Shown one piece after another: positions 12,071 through 26,100 of a stretch of DNA of 64,000 nucleotides; position 1 is the first letter of the stretch; the number at the start of each line of letters is the position of its first letter. A program made the position numbers and the translations under genes. Source of the DNA: Atherix ibis (lineage: Eukaryota > Arthropoda > Insecta > Diptera > Athericidae); NCBI GenBank assembly GCA_958298945.1, contig OY282606.1, positions 95,425,696 to 95,489,695 on the forward strand, written 5' to 3'. The notes below the pieces were generated by a model that was given only the letters and a program-made list of their open reading frames with translations, made no database searches and had not been told where the DNA came from.

Positions 12071-13047
12071 AAAGGGTTTTCCAATAAAAGTGGTATGATC
12101 TTAGATTAAAGAAGATTAAAGTATTCTTTAATCTAAGGGTATGATTTCTAAGTGACGTTTCGGCCATTTGTAATATGTCATGATCTGTCATTTTTTTTCA
12201 TTGTATTCAGTAAGGTTTACAATTTCATCATGGAGAGATATACGCGAGACAAGGTTTGCTGATTTTGTCTTGGAACAACTTGAAAACGATAACGATTTTT
12301 TTAAGAAAATCATCTTCTCCGATGAGGCTTACTTTCATCTGAGTGGTGCGGTAAATAAACAAAACTGTCGATTCTGGTGCGAAGAAAATCCACAAATTAT
12401 TTATGAACACCCATTACATTCATCTAAATTGACAGTTTGGTGTGGTTTTTGGTATGGTGGAATCATCGGTCCGTACTTCTTTCGAAATGAAGCTGGTAAC
12501 ACCGTTACTATCAATGAAGAGAGCTATAGATCGATGATAACCCACTTTTTATGGCCGAAATTGCAAGAAGTTGGTCTTAACAACATCTGGTTCCAACAAG
12601 ACCAACAACATCTGGTTTCAACGTGCCACACAGCACGTGCAACAACCGAATTATTGCGAGAAAAGTTTGGAGATTCGATTATTTCAAGAAGTTGTGACTG
12701 AATGGCGTCCAAGAAGTTCTGATTTAACACCATTAGACTATTTCTTGTGGGCTTATTTGAAGTCATAGGTCTTTATCAATAAACCAGACTCTCTTCAAGC
12801 TTTAGAAGTCAATATTGAACGTGTTATTCATGACATACGACTCGATTTAGTGGAAAAAGTGCTCGAAAATTGGGTTCATCGAATTTGTTTCTGCAAAAGA
12901 AGTCGTGGAGCCCATTTAAATGACGTTTTATTCAGAACTTAATTGTATCGATTGTACTTCATATTAAATAAAAAACATTTGAATTTCCTTAACAATCAGC
13001 GTGTTTTTTTAAAAAAAGAAATCATATCACTCTTATTGGAAAACCCT
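12071..13047 (+). mobile_element. Broken Tc1/mariner-superfamily element, second family
   Basis: Terminal inverted repeats are visible: AGGGTTTTCCAATAAAAGTG at the left (from 12073) and the complement of CACTCTTATTGGAAAACCCT at the right (to 13047), with TA outside each. Inside is a degraded transposase in several frames. The 5' portion encoding the DNA-binding half is largely missing. A 46-bp hairpin-bearing segment sits just inside the left end (12101-12136). Confidence 0.88.
12230..12941 (+). pseudogene. Tc1/mariner-superfamily transposase, degenerate
   Basis: Translation gives RFADFVLEQLENDNDFFKK, then FSDEAYFHLSG, a block VNKQNCRFW-EENPQIIYEHPLH, LTVWCGFWYGGIIGPYFF, a QQD and, after a frame change, the LTPLDYFLWAYLKS block. 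The tail RSRGAHLNDVLF is at about 12898-12934. This is the catalytic half of a widespread insect transposase family whose N-terminal domain is absent here. A duplication around 12571-12620 (two versions of the ATCTGGTTCCAACAAGACC stretch) shifts the frame and destroys the catalytic DGATCHTA region. It cannot encode a working enzyme. Confidence 0.87.
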
Positions 13048-13413
13048 ATATATATATGTTGTTAAGGAATTTAACTACAAAAATTTATATTCCAAATGAA
13101 GATATATTCATATGATTTATTAAAATTTGCAAACGTCTGGATATCTATATTTTTCTATTGCTTAAGCGATTGAGTGTTCCAAAACAGTCAAATCTAAACT
13201 AAGACATTGGTTATAATTCTGAATATGAAATATTTTATTTGAATAAGTAAAATAATACACAGCGATTTTGTAATTAACTCAAATATTCATTTATTCATAT
13301 TTTTTATGTTATCCATTTAAAAAAATGTTAATTCATTATTTGATCATCTTAAAGCCATGCTTTATAACTTTTTATGTGTAAGCTTTTAAATTCATTTAAA
13401 AATGTTGATCATC

Positions 13414-16400
13414 TTAAGCCAGATTGAAAGCAGTTAATTTAGCAAGCAAATCATTAATTTCGGTTAATTTTGATTCTGTATTTAATACTTTCGAAATAAT
13501 TTTTCTTTTCAATGCGTTTGATTCCACTTTCTTTGAAAGCTATTTGAGAATAACAAATTAAAATTGGTAATTATTTCCTGTAAATATACATATATGCAAA
13601 TAAAATTTACCTCATAAGCTCTCCTTATAACACTATGTGGCATTCCAGCTAATTTAGCAGCATTAAATCCATATGATTTCGGGCAAGCTCCGGAAGCATA
13701 TTTATACAAAAATGTAACAGTTTCCTGAGTTGGATCTTCGCTATCTTCATTTTCGACCATGCATGCCTGAAATTTGTGTGTTATACAGTTTTATAAATTG
13801 AAATGGAACTTGAGAATAATATCTACCATATGGCCCAGGCTTATTCGATTATCGCGTTGAAAATAATCAACTAAATTATGATAATGTGTTGAGAATAGTG
13901 TTCGACATTTCACTTCAGCCAGAAAATTGACTACAGACGCAGCAATAGCAGTGCCATCATATGTGGCTGTTCCGCGGCCTAAAATTTTAAATACCATTTT
14001 TATAAAAAATAAAATGGCTTCTTTTTTTTAAAATAAAATTACCAAGTTCGTCGAGAAGGACCAAACTATCCACTGTTGCGTGTTTGAGAATTGTTGAAGT
14101 CTCGTTTAATTCAACAAGAAAAGTGCTGTGGCCAGCCATAATGTCATCTTGGGCTCCTAGTCTAGTAAATATTCGGTCAATTAATGACATTTTACAACTC
14201 TTAGCTGGAATCGGTGCACCCTAAATTTGTTTATAAAAGTATATATTTATAATAAAGAAAACGCATAAATTTCGAATGTGAAGATACTAACAATTTGAAC
14301 CATCACTGCAAGTAAGCCAATTTGTCTCATTAAGGTACTTTTACCGCCCATATTTGGACCAGTTAACAAAGCTAGTGGTGCTGCATTGTTGCCTCCAAGT
14401 TCGATACCATTTGGAATATAATTATCCAAAGCCGTCATGCACGGATGAAAACCTTCTTCTAATTCAATGAACGGTTTATCAGTATTTTCAATAATTTCGG
14501 GAATACATATATCGTTTTGATTTTTTGCATACTCCGCCAAAGAACCTAACACATCCAGTGTGGCTATTGAATCAACACATTTTTTCCATAAATTATAATG
14601 TTGTGAAAATTTGTCAAAAATTCGCCGCGCTAAATCTTTTAACACATTATTTAATTGATCTTCAGCGCGTATCATACTTTTTAAGAACTCCTTAAATAAA
14701 ATACAAAAAATTCAATATCTTTAAGATTTCGCACTCAAAACGTACACCGATGTTTAATTACCTTTGTCTCAGCAGTATGAAATCTGCGAACCGGCTTGGA
14801 GCCTTTTCTCTGTCCTTCGAGGACATAATCACTTCCAGCTTTTCGTGAATTACTTTCAGGTATCTCGAGTTGAAATCTTTTTTTATCATGTCCAAAGTAC
14901 GAAATCCTACACCCAAAGAATTTTTCTTGTCCAATAAGGTAATCTTTTAGTTCTTTATTTATTTTTTCGATTTCTTCTTGGCAACTATCATATTCAGAAT
15001 CTACACCTCTTTGGGGTGCAATTATACCTTCTTTATAAGCTTCTTCATGATCAAATGCATCCTAAAATAAATTCAGAAAATAATAAAAATATTTTTTTTT
15101 TATAAAACTAAGTCAGTTGCTCTTCTAAATATTGATTTCCCCTAATATTAAAAAAATTTACCTTAAAAAATGCGAGAACTTCTTTCATTTCTGGATAAAG
15201 TCCATTTGGTGCTAATTGTGTTAGTTGTACTAATAAATCCGATGAGACATTTTTGAACATTGCTGGAATACTTAAAAGAGTTTCAAAGCCACGTAATATG
15301 GAAATAAATGTTTGGATTTTCTTTTTATTATATGAGCTCTCTTCGAAAAGAATTGCTCTTCCATCAGGATGATTTTTCAGCCGTTTTCCATTACCAAAGC
15401 CTTGAATTTGTGCCAAATATCGTTCGAAATCTGGTAACGGGCTAAATAGACCTCTTGCTTCTTGCAAATCACAGTCATTTGTCAATAGTTCTGAGATAGC
15501 ACTTTGTCGAGCTTTGATTTCTTCTACATTACAACTTGGTGCGCAAACCCATTGATGAAGAAGCCGTTTGCCAAATTTTGTACAACATTTGTCTAGGGTA
15601 CTAATTAAAGAATGTTCTTCGCCAGTGATACGCAAATTACTTAAGGTGATCGAATCGAGAACCATGTGCCCAATCTTTGGAATTCGTCTCTTTTCTTCAT
15701 TCGCATTTTTTAAGAGACTATCTAGATTTTCCTTATTCAAAACATCCGGAGGTAAATATATGTTATAACGCGCCATATATAAAACTTGCTCATCAATAAG
15801 ACATTTTTTCATATAACAAATACAACCACCAAGTGCTTTAAATGCTAATTTATAATTTTCCTTTGCCGTTAGTCCTAAATGATCTCCCTCATCTTGCATT
15901 AGTTTGATTACATCAGGCCATTCGGTATTACCATCTTTCTTGAAATAATTTTCCGAAAGATGTTTCAAAGTTTTCTCGGCATCCCAAAATTGTTGATCCG
16001 TTAAAGATTCTTTCAGAGTGTTTGCTAGTAAAGATTTAAATATTTGTTGAGTTCGTTGCGTTATTCCAGATATTCTCTCATGAAGAACCTAAATAATATT
16101 ATTTCGAATTTTGCTTTATTCTTAAAATACTTTTATTTATACCAATGCTGGTGTATTATGGGCCAATAATGTTAAAAATCTGGAGCAATTATTGTCGTCT
16201 TCAAATTGGCTCAAATAAAAATCGCCAATGGATGTATCAATGAAACAAATACCATATTGACTTGTTGCACCCTTATTCTAAAATGTTACAAAACATGTTA
16301 ATTTTAGTTAATTATTATTACTAATAAAAAATTTGGATACCTTCTCAATTATCGAAAGCATATAATTTGGTTCATGTTTATATGTAACTTGGGTTTGGCC

Positions 16401-17850
16401 AGTATAGATTTGTGAGCCTCGATTGGAAATTTGACAGATTTCCCTCCGTACAACGCGATCGAATTTGGTGGCTGAAATCTTCTTACAACGTTCTGTCATC
16501 ATTTCAGGTGTTTCTGTTTGCTCTACTCGGGCAATCTGTTATATAAGAAAGAAAATGAACTCTGTTAACCATATGAATCGTAATTTTGAGTAATAAATTA
16601 CTTTGTATCCTCGTTCTACTAAAACAGTTGCCATCTTATCATACGATACTTCAGGGAATCCAGAGTGAGCGAATTCTCCCTTCATGTATGTAAAGCCTAA
16701 TTCTTTCACACCAACATCAGCATCCATGTGGTAAAGTTCATAGAATTTTCCAACTTTGAAAAAAAGTACGCAATCAAAATTATCAATCTTCATTTCCCAC
16801 CATTGGCGAACGGCCTTTCAATAGAAATATTAACAGATAATGAACTTCTAACATACAGTATATTATTTCACAAATTAAACTCACTGGAGATAATGTAGCC
16901 AAATATTTGCTAGGAACGTACAGAGTTGAAGGATTATAATCTGGATGATTTGGACTTCGATTTTTCTTATCTTTAATATTTTCAGGCTGTAAGAAATTCA
17001 GTTTGTTGTGAGGCCACACTTGGACTTCATCAATAGCACTACAAGATTCTTCTGGAAGATCGGCTATAAAATTAACGTCACCAGATCCATTTTCCTTAAT
17101 TTTCTGAATAACAGATGAATTTTTCATATCTTTGATAGGAGGTGATGGTTTTTCATTTTTTCCAGACGATGATAGTTTGTCATTTTTACCGGACGATTGT
17201 TTGTCATTTTTTCCAGAAGATTGTTTGTCATTTTTATTAGGCGATTCTTTTTCATTTTTACCAGGTGATAGTTTTTTATTTTTAACAGGTGATAATTTTT
17301 CTCTCTTAAAAATCGATAATTTTTCATTTTTATCAGGCGATAATTTTTTATTTTTACCAGGCGATAATTTTTCATTTTTAACAGGCGATAATTTTTCATG
17401 TTTAACAGGCTTTAAAGGAATATAATAAATGCAAAAGATTTATTACAATAACAAAGTACATACCTTTTTAGATTTATCTGTAGATTTGTCTAAATCTTTG
17501 GTCCGCTCATCATCTGTACTTTCGGATTCCGATTCAAGTGGTTTTATAAGCCGGCGTTTTTTATTTTTGAATTTAATTTCTTCATCTGAACTATTTGCGT
17601 TTTCACTTCCGGAATAATCGCTTCCATTAAGATCCCTTTTTACTTAACAATAATATATATCAAAACATTGAAGACAATAAGTAAGTCTGAAGATTTTACC
17701 AGGCCGGCGTTTCTTGTCCGGTGATTTATTTGGTTTCCCTTTTTTCTCAGGAGAACATTTTTCCTTTTTAATATTATTTGAAGCTGCAGGTGATTTACCA
17801 AAATATTTTAAGAGTGTATTAGGTGTTTCGACACTACTTCTTTTCGGCAT
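13414..17850 (-). CDS. Msh6: DNA mismatch repair protein Msh6, 13 exons
   Basis: Exons (genomic, minus strand): 17850-17700, 17642-17464, 17409-16885, 16814-16602, 16535-16341, 16277-16143, 16088-15162, 15061-14762, 14690-14292, 14220-14043, 13978-13827, 13766-13611, 13539-13414. All introns are GT-AG and the frame is continuous for 1,211 residues, close to Drosophila Msh6. The protein pairs with Msh2 as MutS-alpha to recognise base mismatches and small loops in the nucleus. Features: a degenerate PCNA-binding motif near residues 12-18 (TLLKYFG); a lysine-rich linker with an octapeptide array (111-199); the mismatch-binding domain with the FYE motif at 309-311; Walker A GPNMGGKS at ~986-993; Walker B LVLLDE ending at ~1066; then STHYH. 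The protein appears intact. The divergent part is the linker. Confidence 0.96.
17143..17409 (-). repeat. 24-bp in-frame minisatellite in Msh6 exon 3
   Basis: Eleven consecutive 24-bp units (one with an extra serine codon) encode octapeptides of the form P-x-K-N-E/D-K-L-S, for example [24 protein letters not shown] and SGKNDKQS. They begin at the first base of exon 3 and run to about residue 199. Three upstream-most units are near identical in DNA and later ones more diverged, so the array has grown from the exon start. The encoded stretch is basic, disordered and rich in serine next to lysine. Confidence 0.92.
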
Positions 17851-20145
17851 GACAAATAATATTTACGGCATCAACTTTAAATGAAAACAAATCATAAAAT
17901 ACTTACAGACGCTGGAAATGCGCGCACTTTAAACATATGTACTTGCATGTATATTTTTATAACAGCTATGAACTGTTCGAAAATGACAACAGGCGAATTG
18001 TACAAATGTGCTTATAAATTGAAAATAGTGCTACCATAACTGCAAAAAAGAACTTCGGTTTTGTTCGTGAGAATAGTTGTTTTTTTGTTTTTAGTTTCTT
18101 TAGTTTTTCCTTTCCATTTATGAATCCAACAGATTTTATTTTTATTTTATATATAAAAAAACTAACTAAATATAACTATCTTTTTCATTGTGCGTTAAAG
18201 TATGTCATATAATATTAAATTAGCATGCATTGAATAAATTTATATTATATGTATACATAAATATTGATTGTCGAGCTACTTACCATTAAAATTATAAAAT
18301 AATCCTATAGATACGATTTTCACTAAGATGATTAACTCGTAAATATGTTTTTTTTTTTTTGTAAAAATAGTATAATTTAATTTTAAATAATAGAAATTTG
18401 AGTTAATGTTTGATTCTTTTGTATTTTATAGCTTAGATTTAAGTAAAATAAACTTAAAATGTATAATTCTCTGCCTTTATTAAATTATTTTCTTAACAAA
18501 TACATTTTCAATTTCATTCTTAAAACTTACTGACCTAAAAACTTTTACTTGACTAGAATTAGATAAAATAACAAGAATATAAAATGAATAATTGAATAAA
18601 TAATTGTTGAAAGTAGTTTTGTTCGAAACCGAAAATAATGGTTTATTATTTTGCCTTTTCTCTGAATTTATATTATACTAGTTTTAAGTTTATTATTGGA
18701 ATTATATTTTTTTCTATATAAAAAATTTTCAGATATATTTTTCCTGTATATATATATATAAAAACTACCATAAAACTTTATATTTAAGTTTAAATATAAA
18801 GTTTTATGGTGGTTTTATATATTATTATTATTGTTTTTTTTTACAAAGACATTTTTTTTTGGTGAATAACTAAAATTATCTTTTCATTAGTTTTCAAAAA
18901 TAATACTCTACAATTTTCTAAATGAAATAAATATATAAATATTTTTGTATATTTATTTTTATACACATGTAAATATAAATATAATTATTATATTATTTCT
19001 TTTGATTTATCTTACTAAATATTTATTGATAATATTATTATTTTACACTGTGCGATATATGTATATTTAAATTATATATTATATGTATCTATGGTAGATA
19101 ACATTTAAAAAATACTTTATAATTTATAATATTTTTATACAAGTTTTATTAAAATTTACAAAGATATTTAATACATTTTTTTAAAACTCTATTTTTATAA
19201 TTAATTACTATATTATTATAATATTTATTATATTATATGAATAATGGATAACATAATATTTAATTTTTATAATTCTCATCTAGATTATATTCAGTCTCTT
19301 ACAATATTTTATTATCTCAAATAAGAAGTCAAATAAATTTTGAAAATTACCAATAAAAATTTTGTTCATATGGAAACTAATTCGCCGTATTGCACATCAT
19401 ATTACACGTGAAATTGTACCAAATTAACATACATTTAAAAAGCATCAGAAATTTCAATTTAATTTGCAAAAGAGTTATGACATTTTTTTATTTTAACTTT
19501 CAAACATTATTTTTATCCCTTTCATTCCGATACTATACATACTTTTATTATGCTATGTCATCGAAATTTCAATATGTACACTCTTTACAGTTAGAGATAT
19601 TTATTTTCAAGAATTTCCATAATTTTCTTAAAGTACATTATTTACGATTATATATTTATTATTGTTTTTGTATATAAGTTTTTCTTTTCTAAAAAGAAAC
19701 TATTCAAAAGTATTTCTATATATTTTATTTTGTTTAAAATACTATTTTCTTTACTATAATGTATTTATATAAATATCTACCTCGAATACATATATATTAT
19801 ATGTATATATCATTTGTACCAATATATTAAATATTCATATTAATTTTGACATATATATGCTTATATTTAATTTAGTAATTGATCCCTAACCGGTGGTCAT
19901 CTTCCTTTCCGTTTTTGTTCAGATTATTTGGAAATGTGTTTATATGTTAATATTTCTTTTTATGAAATGTTCTTTTATTAAATTTGTATTTCTATAAGAG
20001 TATATGTTATTTGATATGAAAATTTTCTCACAGAACAAGTTTATATGTATTTGAATTTGTGTTATTATAAATATTATATGCTGGGAAATTATTATTTTTT
20101 TATGAATCGAGAACATATGAATTTGGATTAAGGTACACATTTTGA
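17851..20145. other. Intergenic between Msh6 and the TSP1/CUB gene
   Basis: Contains the Msh6 promoter side (17851-18100) and the 3' flank of the TSP1/CUB gene. Very AT-rich; no protein-like frame. The only clear structure is the hairpin at 18755-18822. Confidence 0.55.
18755..18822. repeat. Long near-perfect hairpin
   Basis: Two arms of about 33 bp (18755-18787 and 18790-18822) are reverse complements except for one mismatch and one single-base gap. The shared core is ACCATAAAACTTTATATTTA, with a loop of only two or three bases. No coding frame is associated. Confidence 0.85.
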
Positions 20146-23100
20146 CTAGGTTTTACATTGAAAATTTCTATTATAAGCAATGGTTTTCGATTTGCTAGTA
20201 TCTGATTCGCCACTATCATCTTCATCGGCAAATTGGATATCATCTAATTCATAGTAATTTTGTAAATTATCACTTGGAGATTTAACAACAGAAGTTTCCT
20301 TTTCTGCATCACAGCTTTTACGTGAATTTGTTTTAATTGGTGATGATGAGGTGTGTCTATTCGATCTATCGTTGAACTCTTGCAATGGAATACCCTCACT
20401 GTAGGTTTGAAGATTTGATTTATTTGATGTTTCGGAATTTTGGCGTTTTTCAAATTTCGGTGAGTCTTCTTTGAAGATCGCTTCCACTATTGTCCTATGA
20501 ATTAGCGTACTTTCAATGAGGTCATTTTTAGGTGAGATATGCTTTGGTGTATAATTCAAAGGTGGCGGTTCTGGAGGCTGATCATCATCGTCTGGTGTTT
20601 CTGTATTGCTTCCAGGATCAATACCTCCGTGCCGTGGTAGTATCTCCTCATAATACGGTTCCGGGTCCTTTTCTTCATCTTCCACTTCATTGATGATATT
20701 CCCCTCATCCAGTGGTGGAATCCAAACTAAATAGGCTGGATCCATTCCTAGATAAGAGCCGGGTGCCGCACCAGCATTTATAACATTATAATCATAATAG
20801 TCAAGTTCTAAATCCTCTGGATTTGCCAATGAAAATTCTGAGTCTGGCCGAGCCAAAAGTTTTTCACGATTTTGTTTTTCTTTGCTTTCTTTTTGATTTG
20901 TGGTGCGAATTGTTGCTGTACTAATAATACTAGCTGCTGGCGAATAGTAACCCTGAAAATATTTCATATTTATTTAATGTGCAATATTTGTATAAAATTC
21001 AAAAAAAAAAACTTATATGTGAATTTTTTTTACACGTAACGTTTACGATAAATTTTATACCATTCTCAGGACTTACATTGGTCAGGGTAGAATTACTAAG
21101 ACTTATAGCACGGCTATTCCTTTTAATGAATTTCAGAGAATCCGTATCCGTATCGGTGTCGTCTGCTTGAACATTAAGAAGTCGACGACGTTTGCCTGCC
21201 TCGATAGCGCTTTTATTGCTTTTGACTGTCTTCAGTTTAGATTTTTGAATTGATGGTTCCAACGAAACATTCGACTGGGAACCAACCGTGCTACGGCGCG
21301 AACAAATTGATTCAGTATCATTGGGTGAAGAAGACATAATCTCTTTGTCATTACAATTACCCTCGTCGTAGTTAGTTGTTTCATTCGTTAAGGTGTGTGT
21401 ACTGCTAATACTGCCAGTGTCATCGCTAAATAAACCAGAAAGCATATATTAGGTGTAGATTATGGTCGAATACATATTCAGCAAACATGGTAACCAATTT
21501 CAGTTAGAGGTGGTGGTAGGGTCCATGGAATGAAAAATACCAAACAGTTTATTTAAGCTCTGTCACAATTCTACGGTACAGACTTAAGTCATATATAGAA
21601 GTAACGACATTTGTACACTTGTACAATATATTTAAACACAAATGTGTACTTACCATTTGGAACTTTCTACACCGTCTGTAATTCCAGTTTCATTTACCAA
21701 TGCCTCACCGTCAACACTCTCCCTTAAGATGGAGTGTTTCATTCGTCCTCGTGGCCTTATTTTCACCAAATATATAACTTCTGATAATAGAGTTGTTGTC
21801 GATATAGCACGAGATGGTGGTGTTTCTGGATTCTGTACAGAGCCTACGGATGATCGAGGTGTATGTAATGGCGTATCAGCTTCCCCTCGATTCTCAGTTA
21901 AATGGTATTTTCTGTACCGAAGTATATATTGTGCGCCTGCAAGATAAGACCATACCGATGAAATCCTCCCATTTAATTATTACAATATTTATTCAATGAA
22001 TTTACCAAGAAGTGCGCTTATTATAATTATAATGCTTGCGAATATTACAGCCACGAGATGAACAAGTGTGAACCGCTTTCCCATGTGCGGTTTTTGTGTA
22101 ATTGCTCGACTCGTTATCGAAGTTACATTCTGCATATCGAATGCTAAAAATATTTTAATTGCAAATATATTATCAGTTAATTGTCATATGTTGTATATAC
22201 CGTCGTATATTGATGTCTGCCTTAAATTGTTAATAAATATATTTTCTGGCATTTTTATTTGTACAAATTATTCTGTATTCTTATAGAAGTGCAAATAATG
22301 TACATAGTCACGATTTATTTGAAAGTGACCAACTTTCAATTGGAATAACATTCCATTATGTTATTTAGATTCAAAATTATTAAATTATAAAAAAAACTAA
22401 CTATATATATCGGTTAGTTTTTGTTATATACTTAAATAATTGCCGAAAAAAAAGAAATAGAGTTTCGGTTGCTAATAAATTTTGTAAATATATCTCAATT
22501 CATTTTTAATGTAATTTATTTTAATAAAAAAGAAAAAAAACACAACAAAAATATATTTTTCGTTCAAAAAAATATTTAAAAAATATTTCTATTATGGTAA
22601 TAAGAGAAGACAAATTTGAATACAAAAAAATGTTTACCAATTTGATTAGCGTGAGCTAGATATCCACCATTGCATGAACCGCCCATCGAAGCTAATTCAT
22701 CAGCGAAAAATTCAACCAAAACTTGCGACTTTGTCGAAGCTATTGTATTAGAGGCAAATTTGGTCCCACCAATATACTCAGCAATCATGTTCGATGCCAA
22801 CGAGTCACCATCTCTGATTTTAACATATTGCGTTGAACATGGTAAACGGAAAAAGTCCATTTTTAAATTTACTCGATAACCTTCATTAGCCTAAAATTAT
22901 ATAGTCAAATCAAAGGTAAAATCTATTTAGAATTGTTTTTTATTTTTATTTTTTTTCAATTTTTTTTTATTCAAAATATACATTATTATTAAGAAAAATA
23001 TTTTGTAATAAATTCAAGTTAAAATTATATTATAGCCAAATGATAGGATAGGAAGTGTTAAATTTCACCTGAATTAACCAAAATGATCGGCCAGGACAAC

Positions 23101-26100
23101 TTTGAGCTGATGAAGCTATCATGCGTCTAGGTTTCGATGTGCTCAGATGAACTATACAACCGCAATGACAGCCAGGACCGATTTCGGATGATATCTCGGT
23201 ACGTTCAACAGCTGCTTTTCCACTACCAAGTATATCTGCTCCATAGAGACATTCCCAGTCGTCAGCTACTTCCTTGCCACAGTGTTCTGTCTCTACAGCA
23301 GATCCCTGTAAATGTTACGAAAATTAATGATGTTTGATGAATTTTGGAAAATTTTCATAGATGTTGGAATAGACGTTTATTAATTGACCTGCTCTAAATG
23401 TGAATATAGCGTAGAAAGAAATGACAGAAAATTATTAAGGTACACGATCCAGAACTGCTAATAAATCTATGTTACAATGAGGCCTAAAAAAATCCCTTTT
23501 TCACTGTTGTTATACTTTTAACACTTATGAGACTGAATATGTTACATATTCGTATATTCGTTCGTAAGTATAATGTATTATTTTCATACGTGTAATAAAA
23601 TATCCACTGTAGAAGAATGAACTGATAACTGCTAGAAATTATAAATTTATTAAATAATAGTCTATTAAAAACAATATGAAATAACTTTCATAAATATTTT
23701 CAAATTAAAAAATTTCAATTTAAAATTTTTTTTTCTTCAATTTCAATATAATTTAAATAACCCAAAATTGTTTTATATAATATATAATATTTCTTTCTAT
23801 TATTAGTCAGCGTTAAGATTGGTTTTTAGTTTAAGAAATTCAACATTTTATGCTCTAATCGGTATTTTTTCCTGTTTACTTTAATCATATTTCATAAAGC
23901 ATGCAGAAATTTAATAGATTATATTTAATAAATTCGAAAATAGTTTAAACGCCAAAGTTTATAGAATTGTTTTAAAATTTTTTAGTAAAATATTTTAAAA
24001 ACATTTACTTTTGTTTTTAAATTTAACGAACAAACATATTGTTTTATAAAATAAATTCATTTTCAATAAATATAGTAGACAATGTTGGAACAAACATACT
24101 TTCTATATAAAAAGTATGCGCAAAATATATGAAAAATGGTACTTTTAATTTGGTACTTCTAATTCTAATTCTCATGTAGAGCTTTGGACAATTTGTCAAC
24201 TAGTTTGTGTACAACAATTGGTTATGTTAATCGACGTGAAGTTTGATATGCGAATTTTAATGTGGAAAAAAAATTTGCTCGTATTTTCTACAAATTTTCT
24301 TGTGTACAATCGTTACTATTGCTGAAGAGGCAACTTACAATGGCTATTATATCGAAAACACAAGTATACAAAAATGAGTTGATTTTTTTCAAAAAGAGTA
24401 AATAGTGAACGAGCCAATATATCAGTTTGACATGTAAACCAGTTAGCAAGCTTCAGCAAGACGTGTCTTTAACGGGCCAAAACCGAACAGTATGTCAAAG
24501 TTGCTCAAAAATTAAAATGATGTTGACTGTTTTCTTTGTTTATCGTGGCGTTGTTCAGTCGGAATACATTCGGAAGGAGCAAACCGTTAACAAATAATAT
24601 TATCTGACCGCTATAAGCCTTTTGAGAAAAAGCCTTAAACGGAAGAGGCCAGATTTGTTGGAGAATAATTGTTGGATTTTGCACCAGGATAATGCACCGT
24701 CCCATATAGCAACCATTGTACACGATTTTTTGGCGAAAACCAACGAATGTTATCGCTTAAGTACCGTATTCATCAAACATGGTTTCAGATTTTTTCTGTT
24801 CTCCAAGTTGAAATTATCACTCCGTGAAAGAACTTTTCAGACCATTAATGCTATGAACCAAAGTTCGCAGGACCAACAAGTGCTTATAAAAAGTGTCTCG
24901 AAGGGTTACTCAATCGTTAGCATTAACGAAATTAGTAGCACATAAATATTATTTAGACAATAATATTAAAAAGGAAAAATAATACCAAGAATTAAAACAA
25001 ATACACAAGCGTGTGAATAAAAAAATTCTAGGCATTTATTTTAAAATACAATATACATAAAATAGATCTTTTGGCTTCAATATTCGATTATCGTTTATAA
25101 AAAATTTAATAGAAAAATATAACAGCATCATCATCATCATCATCTTCATGTGGAGATGCAGCTTTCGTTTCTTTAGATTCCGTTCTTGCAAGGACTGCTG
25201 ACACTGGTCGTTGAATGGTTTGACTTGACGTTTTGGCCGATATGGTAATGTTTTCGCTTGAAGATGATGCACCATAGTCTGGTTGTTCGTCTTCCAAGTT
25301 ATCGTCGAAGTCATCATTTTCATTAGAAGTTGTAAAATGTATTCCTGAACCACTATCAATATCAATTATAGTGTCGTCGATTGTTTTTGGCTCCGGTGTG
25401 TAACGGTCTAGAGGAATTTGTTGCTTAAATTCTGGTGTTATAAGTTCGACGGCAGCAATTTTCCGAGCTTGCTTTTTAAATAAATCCAATAAAGATGTTT
25501 TCGATTTGGGTGTAAGCCCCACTACTCCCGGTTCATAGAGGTAGCTATCTGCTGATATGGTGCTAATAGAAGGGTTGATTGACACATCTTCGGTATAGCT
25601 TGTGACAATCTTCATAAGCTCTAAAAGTAGATTTTGTCTCTGAGCGGAACGGAAACTTTCACCATCGGACTTAGATGACTCTTCCCCGCGGATCGCCGAC
25701 TGTATTGTAAATTTTATATTCTTGATAATAGCGCGAAGCCTTAGTATCTCTATTTGGTGCTGATTATGCGCTGACATTAAATTTTGTTTGTCTGTTTTTA
25801 GCATTTCGACCCGCTGGCCCATAATACGAAGTTTTTTGTTGATATCATTCAATGTGAATTGCTGGCATGCGTCGCGTTTTAATGTATTCTCATAGAGATG
25901 TTTGTATTCGCAGATTTTCTCATACTTATTCTTAAGCAATTCAAATTGACTAGTTAGTTTTTCAATAGCATCAATCTGCTTTTGGCAATTTTTTACAAGA
26001 CGAAATTTAATAGATTCATTACATGAAAATTTATTCTTGATTTCTTCGCTTATTCGAGTCATTTCACGATTTTCTTTGTCGAGTTTCTGTTGTATGAAAA

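Noticed and set aside
15568..15768. Plus-strand frame within Msh6 exon 7
   Set aside because: Antisense shadow of a clearly coding exon.
17124..17425. Repetitive frames on both strands ([12 protein letters not shown] and FSFLPGDN-like peptides)
   Set aside because: They are out-of-frame readings of the Msh6 minisatellite; only the frame continuous with exons 2 and 4 encodes the protein.
19390..19677. 95-codon frame, mostly F, Y, I and L
   Set aside because: Composition is what AT-rich non-coding DNA gives; no domain or signals.
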